Source: Mucilaginibacter sp. L3T2-6 (GTDB lineage Bacteria; Bacteroidota; Bacteroidia; Sphingobacteriales; Sphingobacteriaceae). From it: a DNA stretch of 64,000 nt. The DNA lies in the NCBI RefSeq assembly GCF_030519355.1, contig NZ_JAUMKC010000001.1, forward strand, positions 62,001 to 126,000. Direction: 5' to 3'. The notes below the pieces were generated by a model, which did no database searches, was not told where the DNA came from, and saw only the letters and a list, made by a program, of their open reading frames with translations. The position numbers and the translations under genes are program-made. This document shows positions 45,518 to 53,425 of this stretch, piece by piece (positions within the stretch are counted from its first letter, which is position 1; each line of letters starts with the position of its first letter).

Positions 45518-46135
45518 TTATATCAATCGATCTTTGATCACAAGGGTGCCGGCCATCATATCATGAAGGCATTGCTGTTGTTTGGTAAAGAAAGCGAACA
45601 GGTATCCAACAAAAAAAGTCATTACCGAAAATAGTTTAGCGGCGTTTCTGCCGATAGCACGTCCCGGACCGATACGCTCACCCTGCATGTCGCATACTTT
45701 TATTTTAAGGATTTGTTTTCCATAAGTGCCTTGCTTAGCAGATCGTTCCATGATAACATGGTAAACAAAATTTATGACCGGAATTAATACCAACAGGCTA
45801 AGCGACAAAGTTATCCGGGCCACCTTATCGCCGATGAACAGCGAAATTATAAATACGACGATGATACATGCGCCTGCCGTGAAGAACCAATCGAGCGCGG
45901 CGGCCAGAAGGCGCTGGTCGAAACTGCCGAAATATTGGGGAATGAGGGCTTGTTTAGTAAATCCCAGCAGCTCGCGTATTTCCGCTATTTCGTGAGCTTC
46001 CTTGTAATCAATCATGTCCGGCGTTTTTAAAAAATCGCCCGGCTTTATTTTATGCCCTTTCAACTGCTCAATGCTGAATGGGCCCTCCGGCTTGCCGTTG
46101 ATTACGAGGAAATATAAATTGTTAGAAGGTTGCAA
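45518..46135 (-). CDS. GYF_2-RDD membrane protein, copy 3 (TTG start)
   Basis: A third family member lies on the opposite strand. It is 205 aa from the TTG at 46135, giving the same GYF_2 spacing as copies 1 and 2 (LYFLVINGKPEGPFSIEQL). RDD motifs are present: FDQRLLAAALDWFF, TYGKQILKIKVCDMQGE and QQQCLHDMMAG. The longer reading from ATG 46183 would start upstream of the TACCTTTG promoter box and would translate a stuttered repeat, so I reject it. Confidence 0.8.
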   Translation of the reverse strand: MQPSNNLYFLVINGKPEGPFSIEQLKGHKIKPGDFLKTPDMIDYKEAHEIAEIRELLGFTKQALIPQYFGSFDQRLLAAALDWFFTAGACIIVVFIISLFIGDKVARITLSLSLLVLIPVINFVYHVIMERSAKQGTYGKQILKIKVCDMQGERIGPGRAIGRNAAKLFSVMTFFVGYLFAFFTKQQQCLHDMMAGTLVIKDRLI

Positions 46136-46160
46136 TGCCGGAGGATTGAAAGTTGAAAAA

Positions 46161-46168
46161 CAAAGGTA
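46161..46168 (-). promoter_or_regulatory. Bacteroidota -7 box TACCTTTG for RDD copy 3
   Basis: The box is exact and lies inside the upstream-extended frame, 25 nt before the TTG at 46135. It decides the start-codon choice. Confidence 0.55.
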
Positions 46169-46191
46169 AATTATAAAGACCATAAAAATTA

Positions 46192-46225
46192 AAAGGTTGT
46201 AACGCTAAACAACATTACAACCTTT
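46192..46225. repeat. Intergenic hairpin, word GGTTGTAA/TTGAAAG
   Basis: A perfect 11-bp stem (46192-46202 with 46215-46225) surrounds a 12-nt loop. Flanking sequence repeats CAACCTTTCAACT to one side and GAAAGTTG/GAAGGTTG to the other, extending the word pattern over about 46100-46240. Confidence 0.75.
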
Positions 46226-46250
46226 CAACTATATAACTTTTTAACAGCCG

Positions 46251-47231
46251 CTAATATCTGCTTACATCAAAGCCCGATAAGCCGCCGCTAATGTGGATGT
46301 ACATTTTATTTTTGGCTGCTGCAAAATTCGGAGTTTCGTAGTGATTGTCGCTGGTTTTGGTAAAACCATCAAAATCATTGCCAGATAAGCCTGAGTTCGA
46401 TTCGATGCTGCATGCTGCGTTTTCAGGTATTTTGATATTAACCCCGGAAACGCCGGTATTCACTTCAACAGTTGTAGATGCTAATGGTTCACCCATCTTT
46501 ATATCGAATGCAGCTGCGCCCCCCCGTACGTTAAGGGCTTTGACCTTAAATTTAGAGAAGTCAAAATCAACTTTTGCTGCACCTGCATCAAGGTCCACCG
46601 ACCATATAGGGTTCGGATTCAGCAACAGGTTTACCCTGTTGTCGTCATGCGAATCCCAGTGAAAACCGCGGTGATCCTTCATTTTAAAATTCACCACATA
46701 AGCTGAGTCAACCATGCTGCCGGAAAAGTCGTACCTGTCCTTATTGTCATTGGTATTGGCGCTGAACAACTGGTTAGTGGTATCTGAAAGATAGAAAGCT
46801 GTTGCCCCGCCATTGATATTGAGCTTGGCGAATTTTACATTATTTGTATATGGCTGGTTAAATACATGGCTGCCCGCTTGTCCATTGTCGTAATTATCTC
46901 CTTCGTCATCGTTGCCATCATTGTCATCGTTGTTATAATAACGATGATTATTGTGAAAGCTGAAGTGGCGCGGCCAAAAGCTGTACCTGTCGCCAAAATC
47001 GCCAAAAAATAAAAGGCCTAAACCAATAACCAGTACAGATATTTTAACAGCACTTGCCCACAGGGTTTTATTGTTGGCTAAAACCAGGTTTACACCGCCA
47101 ATCACTAAAAATATTGGCCACAGGTGAAAGATATTATACCATTGAAAATGCAGGTATCCGAAGTTGGCCAGCAAAATGGCCGCGCCAATAAGCACTAAAA
47201 TAATGCCCGGAACTATTTTATCGTTTTTCAT
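46251..47231 (-). CDS. LiaF/DUF5668-like membrane protein
   Basis: The 326-aa protein starts with a LiaI/LiaF-like (DUF5668) membrane module (VPGIILVLIGAAILLANFG and IFHLWPIFLVIGG; third helix about 62-80). A short Asn/Asp-rich linker follows (about 98-120), then a beta-rich C-terminal domain resembling the LiaF 'toast-rack' fold (LNINGGATAFYL, VNTGVSGVNIKIP, HISGGLSGFDVS). LiaF-type proteins tune envelope-stress responses. It lies 44 bp after the PspC gene on the same strand, so the two probably form an operon. Confidence 0.82.
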   Translation of the reverse strand: MKNDKIVPGIILVLIGAAILLANFGYLHFQWYNIFHLWPIFLVIGGVNLVLANNKTLWASAVKISVLVIGLGLLFFGDFGDRYSFWPRHFSFHNNHRYYNNDDNDGNDDEGDNYDNGQAGSHVFNQPYTNNVKFAKLNINGGATAFYLSDTTNQLFSANTNDNKDRYDFSGSMVDSAYVVNFKMKDHRGFHWDSHDDNRVNLLLNPNPIWSVDLDAGAAKVDFDFSKFKVKALNVRGGAAAFDIKMGEPLASTTVEVNTGVSGVNIKIPENAACSIESNSGLSGNDFDGFTKTSDNHYETPNFAAAKNKMYIHISGGLSGFDVSRY

Positions 47232-47275
47232 CTTGATTCTATTTAGTTGGCCCGGGTTACGGGGCCGGTTTATGT

Positions 47276-47917
47276 TTATACTGTTGGTTCGCTGTCTGTG
47301 GTTGATGATGGTTCTTCTGTTGCTGTAGTTTCCGTTTTATTATCGGCCTGCCAGTCTTTTTTCTCCCATGGTTGCTTAGTAATTTGGCCCGACACTATAA
47401 GCGCCCCGCCAATAACCACCAGGATAAGCGGCCAGTATGTTTCAAAATCAAAATCGGGGATCAGATCGTACTCATCTACTAAAATTGCGGCGCCGATCAT
47501 GATCAGCACAAAACCCACGATTACACCCGCATGGGATTTTTGTTTAGGCGGAATAGTGTTTACAGAATTGCCCTCGAACGGGTTACTGCCCGGTGTGCCT
47601 GCAAAAGGGTTATCGCCGTATGTGTTTCCGGCAAATGGGTTACCCGCAGGTGGCGGAGGAGTGGCATAGCGGTTGTCCGGCTGTTGCGGAGGCACGGTAT
47701 AATCAACCGTTTGGTTGTTATAGTTATAAGGATACCCTTTGCGGGGCAGTACTATCCATAGGATAATATAAGTGCCGAGGCCTACACCCATCACGAAGAA
47801 CGTAAAGGCAAACAGCAGGCGCACGATGGTTACGTCCATATCGAAGTACTCTGCCAGGCCCGAACAAACACCACCTAACACTTTGTGATATTCGTTGCGA
47901 TATAGTTTTTTGTTCAT
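47276..47917 (-). CDS. PspC-domain membrane protein
   Basis: The 213-aa protein has an N-terminal PspC domain (about 1-60: KVLGGVCSGLAEYFD, RLLFAFTFF, YIILWIVLP), then a Pro/Gly/Asn linker with repeated NPF(A/E)G units (about 92-118), and two more membrane helices like DUF5668 (about 128-175). The C-terminus is acidic. PspC senses envelope stress. It pairs with the LiaF-like gene downstream. Confidence 0.88.
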   Translation of the reverse strand: MNKKLYRNEYHKVLGGVCSGLAEYFDMDVTIVRLLFAFTFFVMGVGLGTYIILWIVLPRKGYPYNYNNQTVDYTVPPQQPDNRYATPPPPAGNPFAGNTYGDNPFAGTPGSNPFEGNSVNTIPPKQKSHAGVIVGFVLIMIGAAILVDEYDLIPDFDFETYWPLILVVIGGALIVSGQITKQPWEKKDWQADNKTETTATEEPSSTTDSEPTV

Positions 47918-47941
47918 TGTATTATTGTTTTTGAGTTGATT

Positions 47942-48646
47942 TTATATTTGGCCGTAAGCCGGTTTTATGATTATTTCGTCCACATTGGCGCCCGCGCTCA
48001 TTTTATAAATGTTTACGATAGCCGATGAAATATCTTCTGGCAGCACCATTTTGTCTTTATCAACTTCCATTCCCTTCCATGAATCGGTTAAGGTGGAACC
48101 CGGAATAATAGCGGTTACCTTTACGCCGTAAGGCTGCATTTCGGTACGCATTACTTTGTTAAGACCTAACAGCGCATATTTTGTTACGCTATAGGTACCG
48201 GCCTCAGCAATAGGGTTTAACGAGGCCACGGAGCAGATGGTAAAAATATGGCCCTCACGTGCGTCTTTCATTTTTTTACCGAAGTAGCGGTACAATTCGT
48301 AAGCCGGGGCCAGGTTGGTATTAATTTGTTTTTGTAATGTGCCATCGTTATCGTCAAAAATGCTTTGGTGCTCGTACATGCCGGCATTGTTAACGATTAT
48401 GCTGATTGGGCCAAGCGCATTTTCGGCTCCTTTTGCAAAGGCGATTAATTGCTGTTTATCGCTTACGTCGCTAACGGAGGTAAATACTTTTATACCGGGG
48501 TTGATGCTTAACAACTCATTTTTAAAAGCATCAAGATCGTTGCCGTTGCGTGAGCAGAGGGCGAGGCTGATCCCCTCTTTTGCTAAAGCTATTGCTGTTG
48601 CCCGGCCCATGCCTTTTGTTGATGCTGTAATGAGTGCGTTTTTCAT
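47942..48646 (-). CDS. SDR family oxidoreductase
   Basis: The 234-aa classical short-chain dehydrogenase has a cofactor loop (TASTKGMGRA, replacing TGxxxGIG), NNAG (about 89-92), and the catalytic Ser...Tyr-x-x-x-Lys (CSVASLNP, TYSVTKYAL). The Rossmann arginine in LCSRNG suggests NADP preference. The substrate is unknown. It lies upstream of the PspC gene with a 24-bp gap. Confidence 0.9.
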   Translation of the reverse strand: MKNALITASTKGMGRATAIALAKEGISLALCSRNGNDLDAFKNELLSINPGIKVFTSVSDVSDKQQLIAFAKGAENALGPISIIVNNAGMYEHQSIFDDNDGTLQKQINTNLAPAYELYRYFGKKMKDAREGHIFTICSVASLNPIAEAGTYSVTKYALLGLNKVMRTEMQPYGVKVTAIIPGSTLTDSWKGMEVDKDKMVLPEDISSAIVNIYKMSAGANVDEIIIKPAYGQI

Positions 48647-48906
48647 GATTTTTTATTTTTAGTGTTTGCTATATATACTGTCAAACAATAATATTAAAAA
48701 TCTTAATGTTTTAATTGATATACCAAATCTACTTCATTAATAAGCTGTCGCTTACAGGCATTTGGCAAAGCATGGCAGATTTTCGGTAAACGGGGCAAAA
48801 AGGGCGGTGAAAAATTAGAGAATAAAGGGCGTGTACCGGCAAAACTACCGCGCCTTATGCAGGAGTGCTTCTGTAACCTTACAATCCGGTAAATCCTGGT
48901 CTAATC

Positions 48907-49413
48907 TTAGCTCTTCTTCGGTTCTTTTGTCTTAAAGAAATAATACGTTTGACTGCTATAGCTGAAAATAATTACCAGCGCGGTAGTCAGAACCTTTGAT
49001 GGAGTAGGGTACCATCCCCAGTAATCAACGAATAGCTTCATCAATAAATAATTAAAGATGATGCAGATAAATACCACCAGCAGATACCGGGATGCCTGCG
49101 TACGCCTCTTAAGGCCTGCATCCTGGAACACCACATACCGGTTTAGATAAAACCCTGAAGGCAAACTGAAACAGAATGCAAATGCCAGCGAGGCTATATG
49201 GGGGCTTAAAGTGGTGATGCCAAGGTCGAGGTTATGCTTTTTAAAAACAAAGTTATACGCGAAAGAAAATAAAGTAATATCAAACACAGTGTTCGCCCCT
49301 CCCGCAGCCGCATAGCGGAAGGTTTGCAATGGAAGAAACCTTTTAAAGGGGGCGTAAAAATAATCAATAACCGTTAAGATGGCGTGGCGCAACGTATTAT
49401 GGATGGTTCTCAT
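48907..49413 (-). CDS. GtrA family membrane protein
   Basis: The 168-aa protein has four transmembrane helices in the GtrA layout (FRYAAAGGANTVFDITLFSF, FAFCFSLPSGFYLNRYVVF, YLLVVFICIIFNYLLMKLF and VLTTALVIIFSYSSQTYYFF). GtrA proteins help move lipid-linked sugars across the inner membrane for glycan decoration. No glycosyltransferase partner is adjacent. Confidence 0.88.
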   Translation of the reverse strand: MRTIHNTLRHAILTVIDYFYAPFKRFLPLQTFRYAAAGGANTVFDITLFSFAYNFVFKKHNLDLGITTLSPHIASLAFAFCFSLPSGFYLNRYVVFQDAGLKRRTQASRYLLVVFICIIFNYLLMKLFVDYWGWYPTPSKVLTTALVIIFSYSSQTYYFFKTKEPKKS

Positions 49414-49510
49414 TTAAAAGACGCGTTTTTAAAAGCGGCACAAATGTAATAATAACAAAAACTAACTGTTTGTAATTTAGTTGTAATAACAATTATACAA
49501 TTGAGCGGTT

Positions 49511-49530
49511 TATGCGCCCTAAGGCGTATA
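49511..49530. other. Short hairpin in the gtrA/mlaE divergent region
   Basis: TATGCGCC (49511-49518) and GGCGTATA (49523-49530) form an 8-bp stem with one G-U pair and a 4-nt loop. Role unknown; the divergent position suggests an operator-like site. Confidence 0.35.
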
Positions 49531-49604
49531 ATATTAATTAACAACACAGTACTTAACACAATTATCGCTTAAAACTGTATTTTTAACCGGATTTTATTTA
49601 CCAA

Positions 49605-50336
49605 ATGATTTACAGCTTCGGAAAATATATACTCTTACTTCGTTTAAGTTTTAGAAAGCCGGAAAAATTCTCGGTTTATTGGGCCGAAGTGATGCGCGAA
49701 ATGGTATCGGTGGGCATTGGCTCTCTCGGTATTATCAGTATCATATCGATATTTATCGGGGCTGCAACTACCATACAGGTTGCTTTCCAGCTTTCAAGTC
49801 CCCTGGTGCCAAACAGTATCGCTGGCAGTATCGCCCGCGACTCAACAATTCTTGAATTCAGCCCAACCATATCTTCGCTGGTACTTGCCGGCCGCGTAGG
49901 GTCAAGTATTGCATCGCAAATTGGAACAATGCGCGTTACAGAACAGATAGATGCCCTTGAAATTATGGGGGTTAATGCACCTGGTTACCTCATTGCACCG
50001 AAAATTATTGCCGGTATGAGCATGGTGCCCTTGCTAGTTATTACTTCTATCGCTCTCGGTATAACCGGCGGCTGGATCGCCTGCGGCCTTTCGGGGGATA
50101 TAAGCCCATCTGATTATATAGCTGGCGTACAGGGCGGTTTTAACGGTTTGACAGTAAGGGTGGCCATGGTTAAAGCGATAGTTTTCGGATTCTTAATTGC
50201 TTCTATTTGCGCTTACCAGGGCTTTTACACTTCGGGCGGCGCACTTGAGGTGGGCCAATCGGCCACGAAGGGCGTAGTTTACAGCTGTGTAATGATATTA
50301 TTTGCCGACCTTGTTATAACACGTTTGATGCTATGA
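49605..50336 (+). CDS. mlaE: MlaE-family ABC transporter permease
   Basis: The 243-aa permease moves lipids between membranes with an ATPase and an MCE protein. MlaE-family motifs are clear: GAATTIQVAFQLSSPLVP, VLAGRVGSSIASQIGTMRVTEQIDALEIMG, and GFYTSGGALEVGQSATKGVV. Five or six helices are predicted. It overlaps the ATPase gene by 4 bp (ATGA). The MCE subunit (MlaD-like) is not in this window. Confidence 0.93.
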   Translation: MIYSFGKYILLLRLSFRKPEKFSVYWAEVMREMVSVGIGSLGIISIISIFIGAATTIQVAFQLSSPLVPNSIAGSIARDSTILEFSPTISSLVLAGRVGSSIASQIGTMRVTEQIDALEIMGVNAPGYLIAPKIIAGMSMVPLLVITSIALGITGGWIACGLSGDISPSDYIAGVQGGFNGLTVRVAMVKAIVFGFLIASICAYQGFYTSGGALEVGQSATKGVVYSCVMILFADLVITRLML

Positions 50337-51085
50337 TTGAGGTTAAGGAAATCAACAAGACTTTCGGGGAAAACGAAGTACTGAAAGGTATCAGCGCAAA
50401 GTTTGCAGCCGGTAAAAATAACTTAATTATCGGCGGCTCAGGTTCCGGTAAAACTACATTGCTAAAATGTATAGTGGGTTTGCATGAGCCTACTAAGGGC
50501 GAGGTTTTTTTTAATGACGAGAACTTCACCGAGATGAATTTTGAGCAGCGCGTGCCTATACGTACCCAAATTGGCATGCTATTTCAAAACTCGGCGCTGT
50601 TTGATTCAATGACAGTTGAAGAGAACGTAATGTTTCCGCTCAACCTTTTTACCACGCAATCAAAAGCCGAGAAGCTTGACCGTGCAAATTTCTGCCTTGA
50701 AAGGGTTAACCTGAAAGGGAAGAACAAGCTTTATCCTTCTGAACTGTCCGGCGGCATGAAAAAGCGTGTGGGCATTGCCAGGGCGATTTCCATGCAGCCT
50801 AAATACCTGTTCGTGGATGAGCCCAACTCGGGCCTCGACCCTAAAACATCGATCCTTATAGACGAACTGATCAGCGAGCTTACCGAAGAGTATGATATTA
50901 CTACGGTTGTTGTAACACACGATATGAATTCGGTTATGGGCATAGGCGACCATATTGTATTCCTTCACAATGGACGGAAATGGTGGGAGGGATCGAATAA
51001 GGAAATCGCTAAAACTGATAATAAGGAACTGAATGAATTCGTGTTCGCCAGCAAATTCATGCAGGCAGCGAAAGGGAAATTGTAG
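50333..51085 (+). CDS. mlaF: ABC transporter ATPase, MlaF type
   Basis: The 250-aa ATPase has Walker A GGSGSGKTT, the signature LSGGM, Walker B YLFVDEPNSGLD and the H loop VVTHDM. The LSGGMKKRVGIARA sequence and long C-terminal helix fit the MlaF/Ttg2A group that powers phospholipid transport for outer-membrane asymmetry. It is translationally coupled to mlaE. Confidence 0.93.
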   Translation: MIEVKEINKTFGENEVLKGISAKFAAGKNNLIIGGSGSGKTTLLKCIVGLHEPTKGEVFFNDENFTEMNFEQRVPIRTQIGMLFQNSALFDSMTVEENVMFPLNLFTTQSKAEKLDRANFCLERVNLKGKNKLYPSELSGGMKKRVGIARAISMQPKYLFVDEPNSGLDPKTSILIDELISELTEEYDITTVVVTHDMNSVMGIGDHIVFLHNGRKWWEGSNKEIAKTDNKELNEFVFASKFMQAAKGKL

Positions 51086-51219
51086 TTGGCAGTTAAGAGC
51101 TGGCAGTTTGCAGTCGGGGCATTCTCTTATACATTCGTATATTTGCGGAAATAAGCTTTTGGGAGATTGACCATTATTGAATTGATTACTGCCAACCGCT
51201 CAGTTAAAACTGCCACTAA
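51086..51219. repeat. Intergenic inverted repeat, word TTGGCAGTT
   Basis: The left arm (51086-51120) holds TTGGCAGTTAAGAGC, TGGCAGTTTG and CAGT. The right arm (51187-51219) is its imperfect complement (ACTGCCAACC, AGTTAAAACTGCCACT). It fills both ends of the mlaF-methyltransferase gap. Confidence 0.7.
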
Positions 51220-51221
51220 AA

Positions 51222-52109
51222 ATGATAGAACTTCTCACCCCAACCTATTGGAAAGACTACGAACTGATTGACTGCGGTGATTTTGAGAAGCTGGAGCGTT
51301 TTGGTAACTTTATATTGATACGCCCGGAGCCACAAGCAGTATGGAGCAAGGGATTAAGCGAGGCAGAATGGCAGCGCCTGCACCATATCAGGTTTAAGGG
51401 CCGGTCGGCAACATCCGGCGACTGGGTAAAGAAAAATCAAAATATCCCCGACCGCTGGTACATTGAATACAAAAATCAGGAAACAGCCATAAAATTCAGG
51501 CTTGGGCTAACTTCATTTAAACATGTCGGCATCTTCCCCGAGCAGGCAGTGAACTGGGACTATATCAGCCAAAGCATAAAAAAGTTTAAAACGCCCCAGC
51601 CGAGGGTACTCAACCTCTTCGCTTATACCGGCGGAGCTTCGCTGATTGCACGTGCGGCCGGCGCAGATACCACGCACGTTGACTCAATTAAACAAGTGGT
51701 TACCTGGGCTAATGAAAACCAGGAACTGTCTGGCCTTAACAACATGCGCTGGGTAGTTGAGGACGCGCTTAAGTTTGTTAAGCGGGAATTAAAACGCGGC
51801 AAGAAATACCACGGCATTATATTAGATCCGCCCGCTTATGGCCATGGTCCCAATGGCGAAAAATGGAAGCTGGAAGATAATATCAATGAGATGATGAGGG
51901 ATGTTATCCAGTTGCTCGACCCCGATGAACATTTCCTGATCCTGAACACCTATTCTCTGGGCTTTTCGTCCGTGATTATCGAGAATCTTGTAAAGAGCGC
52001 TTTCCCGCAAGTGCAAAACCTGGAAACGGGCGAGCTTTATTTACAGGCAACCGCCGGCTCAAAATTGCCCCTTGGGGTATTCGGTAAGTTTTTTAAAGGA
52101 CAAAAGTGA
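51222..52109 (+). CDS. Class I SAM methyltransferase (RlmI-like)
   Basis: The 295-aa protein is close to the RlmI/RlmK SAM-dependent rRNA methyltransferase group (PF10672-like). An N-terminal beta-rich region (1-95) precedes the Rossmann methyltransferase with motif I RVLNLFAYTGGASLIA (about 127-142) and motif IV ILDPPAYG (about 202-209). The DPPAYG form is typical of cytosine-C5 or N6/N2 rRNA enzymes of this clan. The N-terminal PUA domain of E. coli RlmI is not evident. Confidence 0.85.
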   Translation: MIELLTPTYWKDYELIDCGDFEKLERFGNFILIRPEPQAVWSKGLSEAEWQRLHHIRFKGRSATSGDWVKKNQNIPDRWYIEYKNQETAIKFRLGLTSFKHVGIFPEQAVNWDYISQSIKKFKTPQPRVLNLFAYTGGASLIARAAGADTTHVDSIKQVVTWANENQELSGLNNMRWVVEDALKFVKRELKRGKKYHGIILDPPAYGHGPNGEKWKLEDNINEMMRDVIQLLDPDEHFLILNTYSLGFSSVIIENLVKSAFPQVQNLETGELYLQATAGSKLPLGVFGKFFKGQK

Positions 52110-52189
52110 GCAGCGGACCGGGAATGGTCAGTACTTGAAGACCGGCATTAAACCATTCACAACTCACCATTCACCAGTCATTTTTCACC
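52110..52189. repeat. Intergenic inverted repeat, word TCACCATTCACC
   Basis: The right arm (52150-52189) repeats CCATTCAC, CTCACCATTCACCAGTCA and TTCACC. The left arm (52110-52130) is a weak complement (17 of 27 positions by hand alignment). Weakest member of the set. Confidence 0.45.
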
Positions 52190-52278
52190 GTTGAAATGTT
52201 AATAAAAATCTCCATATTCGCGGCAAAAAAGGCGTTACTTTGCAAAATCCCCTGCTAAAATAAAAATCCTGTTAAAAC

Positions 52279-53349
52279 ATGAAATTTAAACACATTCTTC
52301 TGCCTGCTGCAATTCTGTTTAGTGTTGTGCTGTTGTTTTCTGAATGCAATCAGCCTGCATCAAAATCTGATAAAACAACAGGAGCATCTGCAAAGGATAC
52401 TGCAAAAAAAACTGCTGCAGCGGCTGCCGCGGAAGATACCATTCCCGCAACCGTAAGCTACCCGCCAATCGACAAAAAATTGTATGATTCATTAATGAAA
52501 CGTTTGGCAAATGGTGATACTACCGGCAAATGGCCTGTAAAAAACACACCATACCCGCTTCCGGGGGCTATACTTCCGTTTAAAAGGGTAGTTGCTTTTT
52601 ATGGTAACCTTTACTCGAAGAAAATGGGAATTTTAGGTGAGCTTCCTCCGAATGACATGCTTGCTAAATTAAAGGGCGAGGTTAAAAACTGGCAAAAGGC
52701 CGATCCTAAAACGCCGGTGCAACCTGCTTTACACTACATTGCAGTTGTTGCACAGGGTGATCCTGGTAAAGACGGTAAATACCGTTACCGCATGCCTTTC
52801 AAGCAAATTGACACGGTATTGAGCCTGGCTAAGAAAGCGCATGCTATCGTGTTTTTAGATGTGCAGGTGGCATTGAGCAACATTCGTGCTGAATTGCCTT
52901 TGTTAGAGAAATATCTTGCAATGCCACAGGTACACTTCGGGATGGACCCTGAGTTCTCTATGAAAGATGGCAGCAAGCCAGGAAGAAAGATTGGTACTTA
53001 TGATGCTGATGACATCAACTATGTATCGGGCTATTTGACCAGCCTGGTTAAAAAATATCATCTGCCTCCGAAAATTTTGATCGTTCACCGCTTTACCAAG
53101 AAGATGGTGACCAACTATCAGCATATCAAATTACATCCGGAAGTGCAGCTGGTAATGAACATGGACGGTTGGGGTGAACCTGATCTAAAGGAAGGTACCT
53201 GGCGCTACTTTATCAAAGGTGAGCCGGTTCAATTCACAGGGTTTAAGCTTTTCTACAAAAACGACTTGAAGAAAGCGCCCCATCACATGCTAACACCCGA
53301 GGAAGTGTTGAAGAAAAAACCCAATCCGATTTATATCCAGTATCAATAA
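52279..53349 (+). CDS. Lipoprotein of unknown function
   Basis: The 356-aa protein has a signal with a loose lipobox (FSEC, Cys23), then a Lys/Ala/Thr-rich spacer (about 25-60) and a globular domain (about 65-356). Segments such as VVAFYGNLYSKKMGILGE, LHYIAVVAQGDPGKDGKYRYRMP, HFGMDPEFSM and KILIVHRFT alternate strands and helices and suggest a TIM-barrel or similar fold. No family is recognised with confidence. The Asp/Glu pair in HFGMDPEF could be functional. Confidence 0.75.
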   Translation: MKFKHILLPAAILFSVVLLFSECNQPASKSDKTTGASAKDTAKKTAAAAAAEDTIPATVSYPPIDKKLYDSLMKRLANGDTTGKWPVKNTPYPLPGAILPFKRVVAFYGNLYSKKMGILGELPPNDMLAKLKGEVKNWQKADPKTPVQPALHYIAVVAQGDPGKDGKYRYRMPFKQIDTVLSLAKKAHAIVFLDVQVALSNIRAELPLLEKYLAMPQVHFGMDPEFSMKDGSKPGRKIGTYDADDINYVSGYLTSLVKKYHLPPKILIVHRFTKKMVTNYQHIKLHPEVQLVMNMDGWGEPDLKEGTWRYFIKGEPVQFTGFKLFYKNDLKKAPHHMLTPEEVLKKKPNPIYIQYQ

Positions 53350-53360
53350 AATCAGTCCAG

Positions 53361-53424
53361 AGTCCTGAGTCGATAGTCTAAAGTCATCTAACGGCTCAGG
53401 GCTGTTGACTTAAGACTCAGGACT
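53361..53424. repeat. Intergenic inverted repeat, word AGTCCTGAGTC
   Basis: The left arm (53361-53386) reads AGTCCTGAGTC-GATAGTC-TAAAGTCA. The right arm (53403-53424) is the reverse complement of AGTCCTGAGTC-TTAAGTCA. The arms match exactly except for a 7-nt GATAGTC insert, itself another copy of the word, and one base. It ends 1 nt before the oxidoreductase ATG. Confidence 0.85.
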
Positions 53425-53425
53425 A

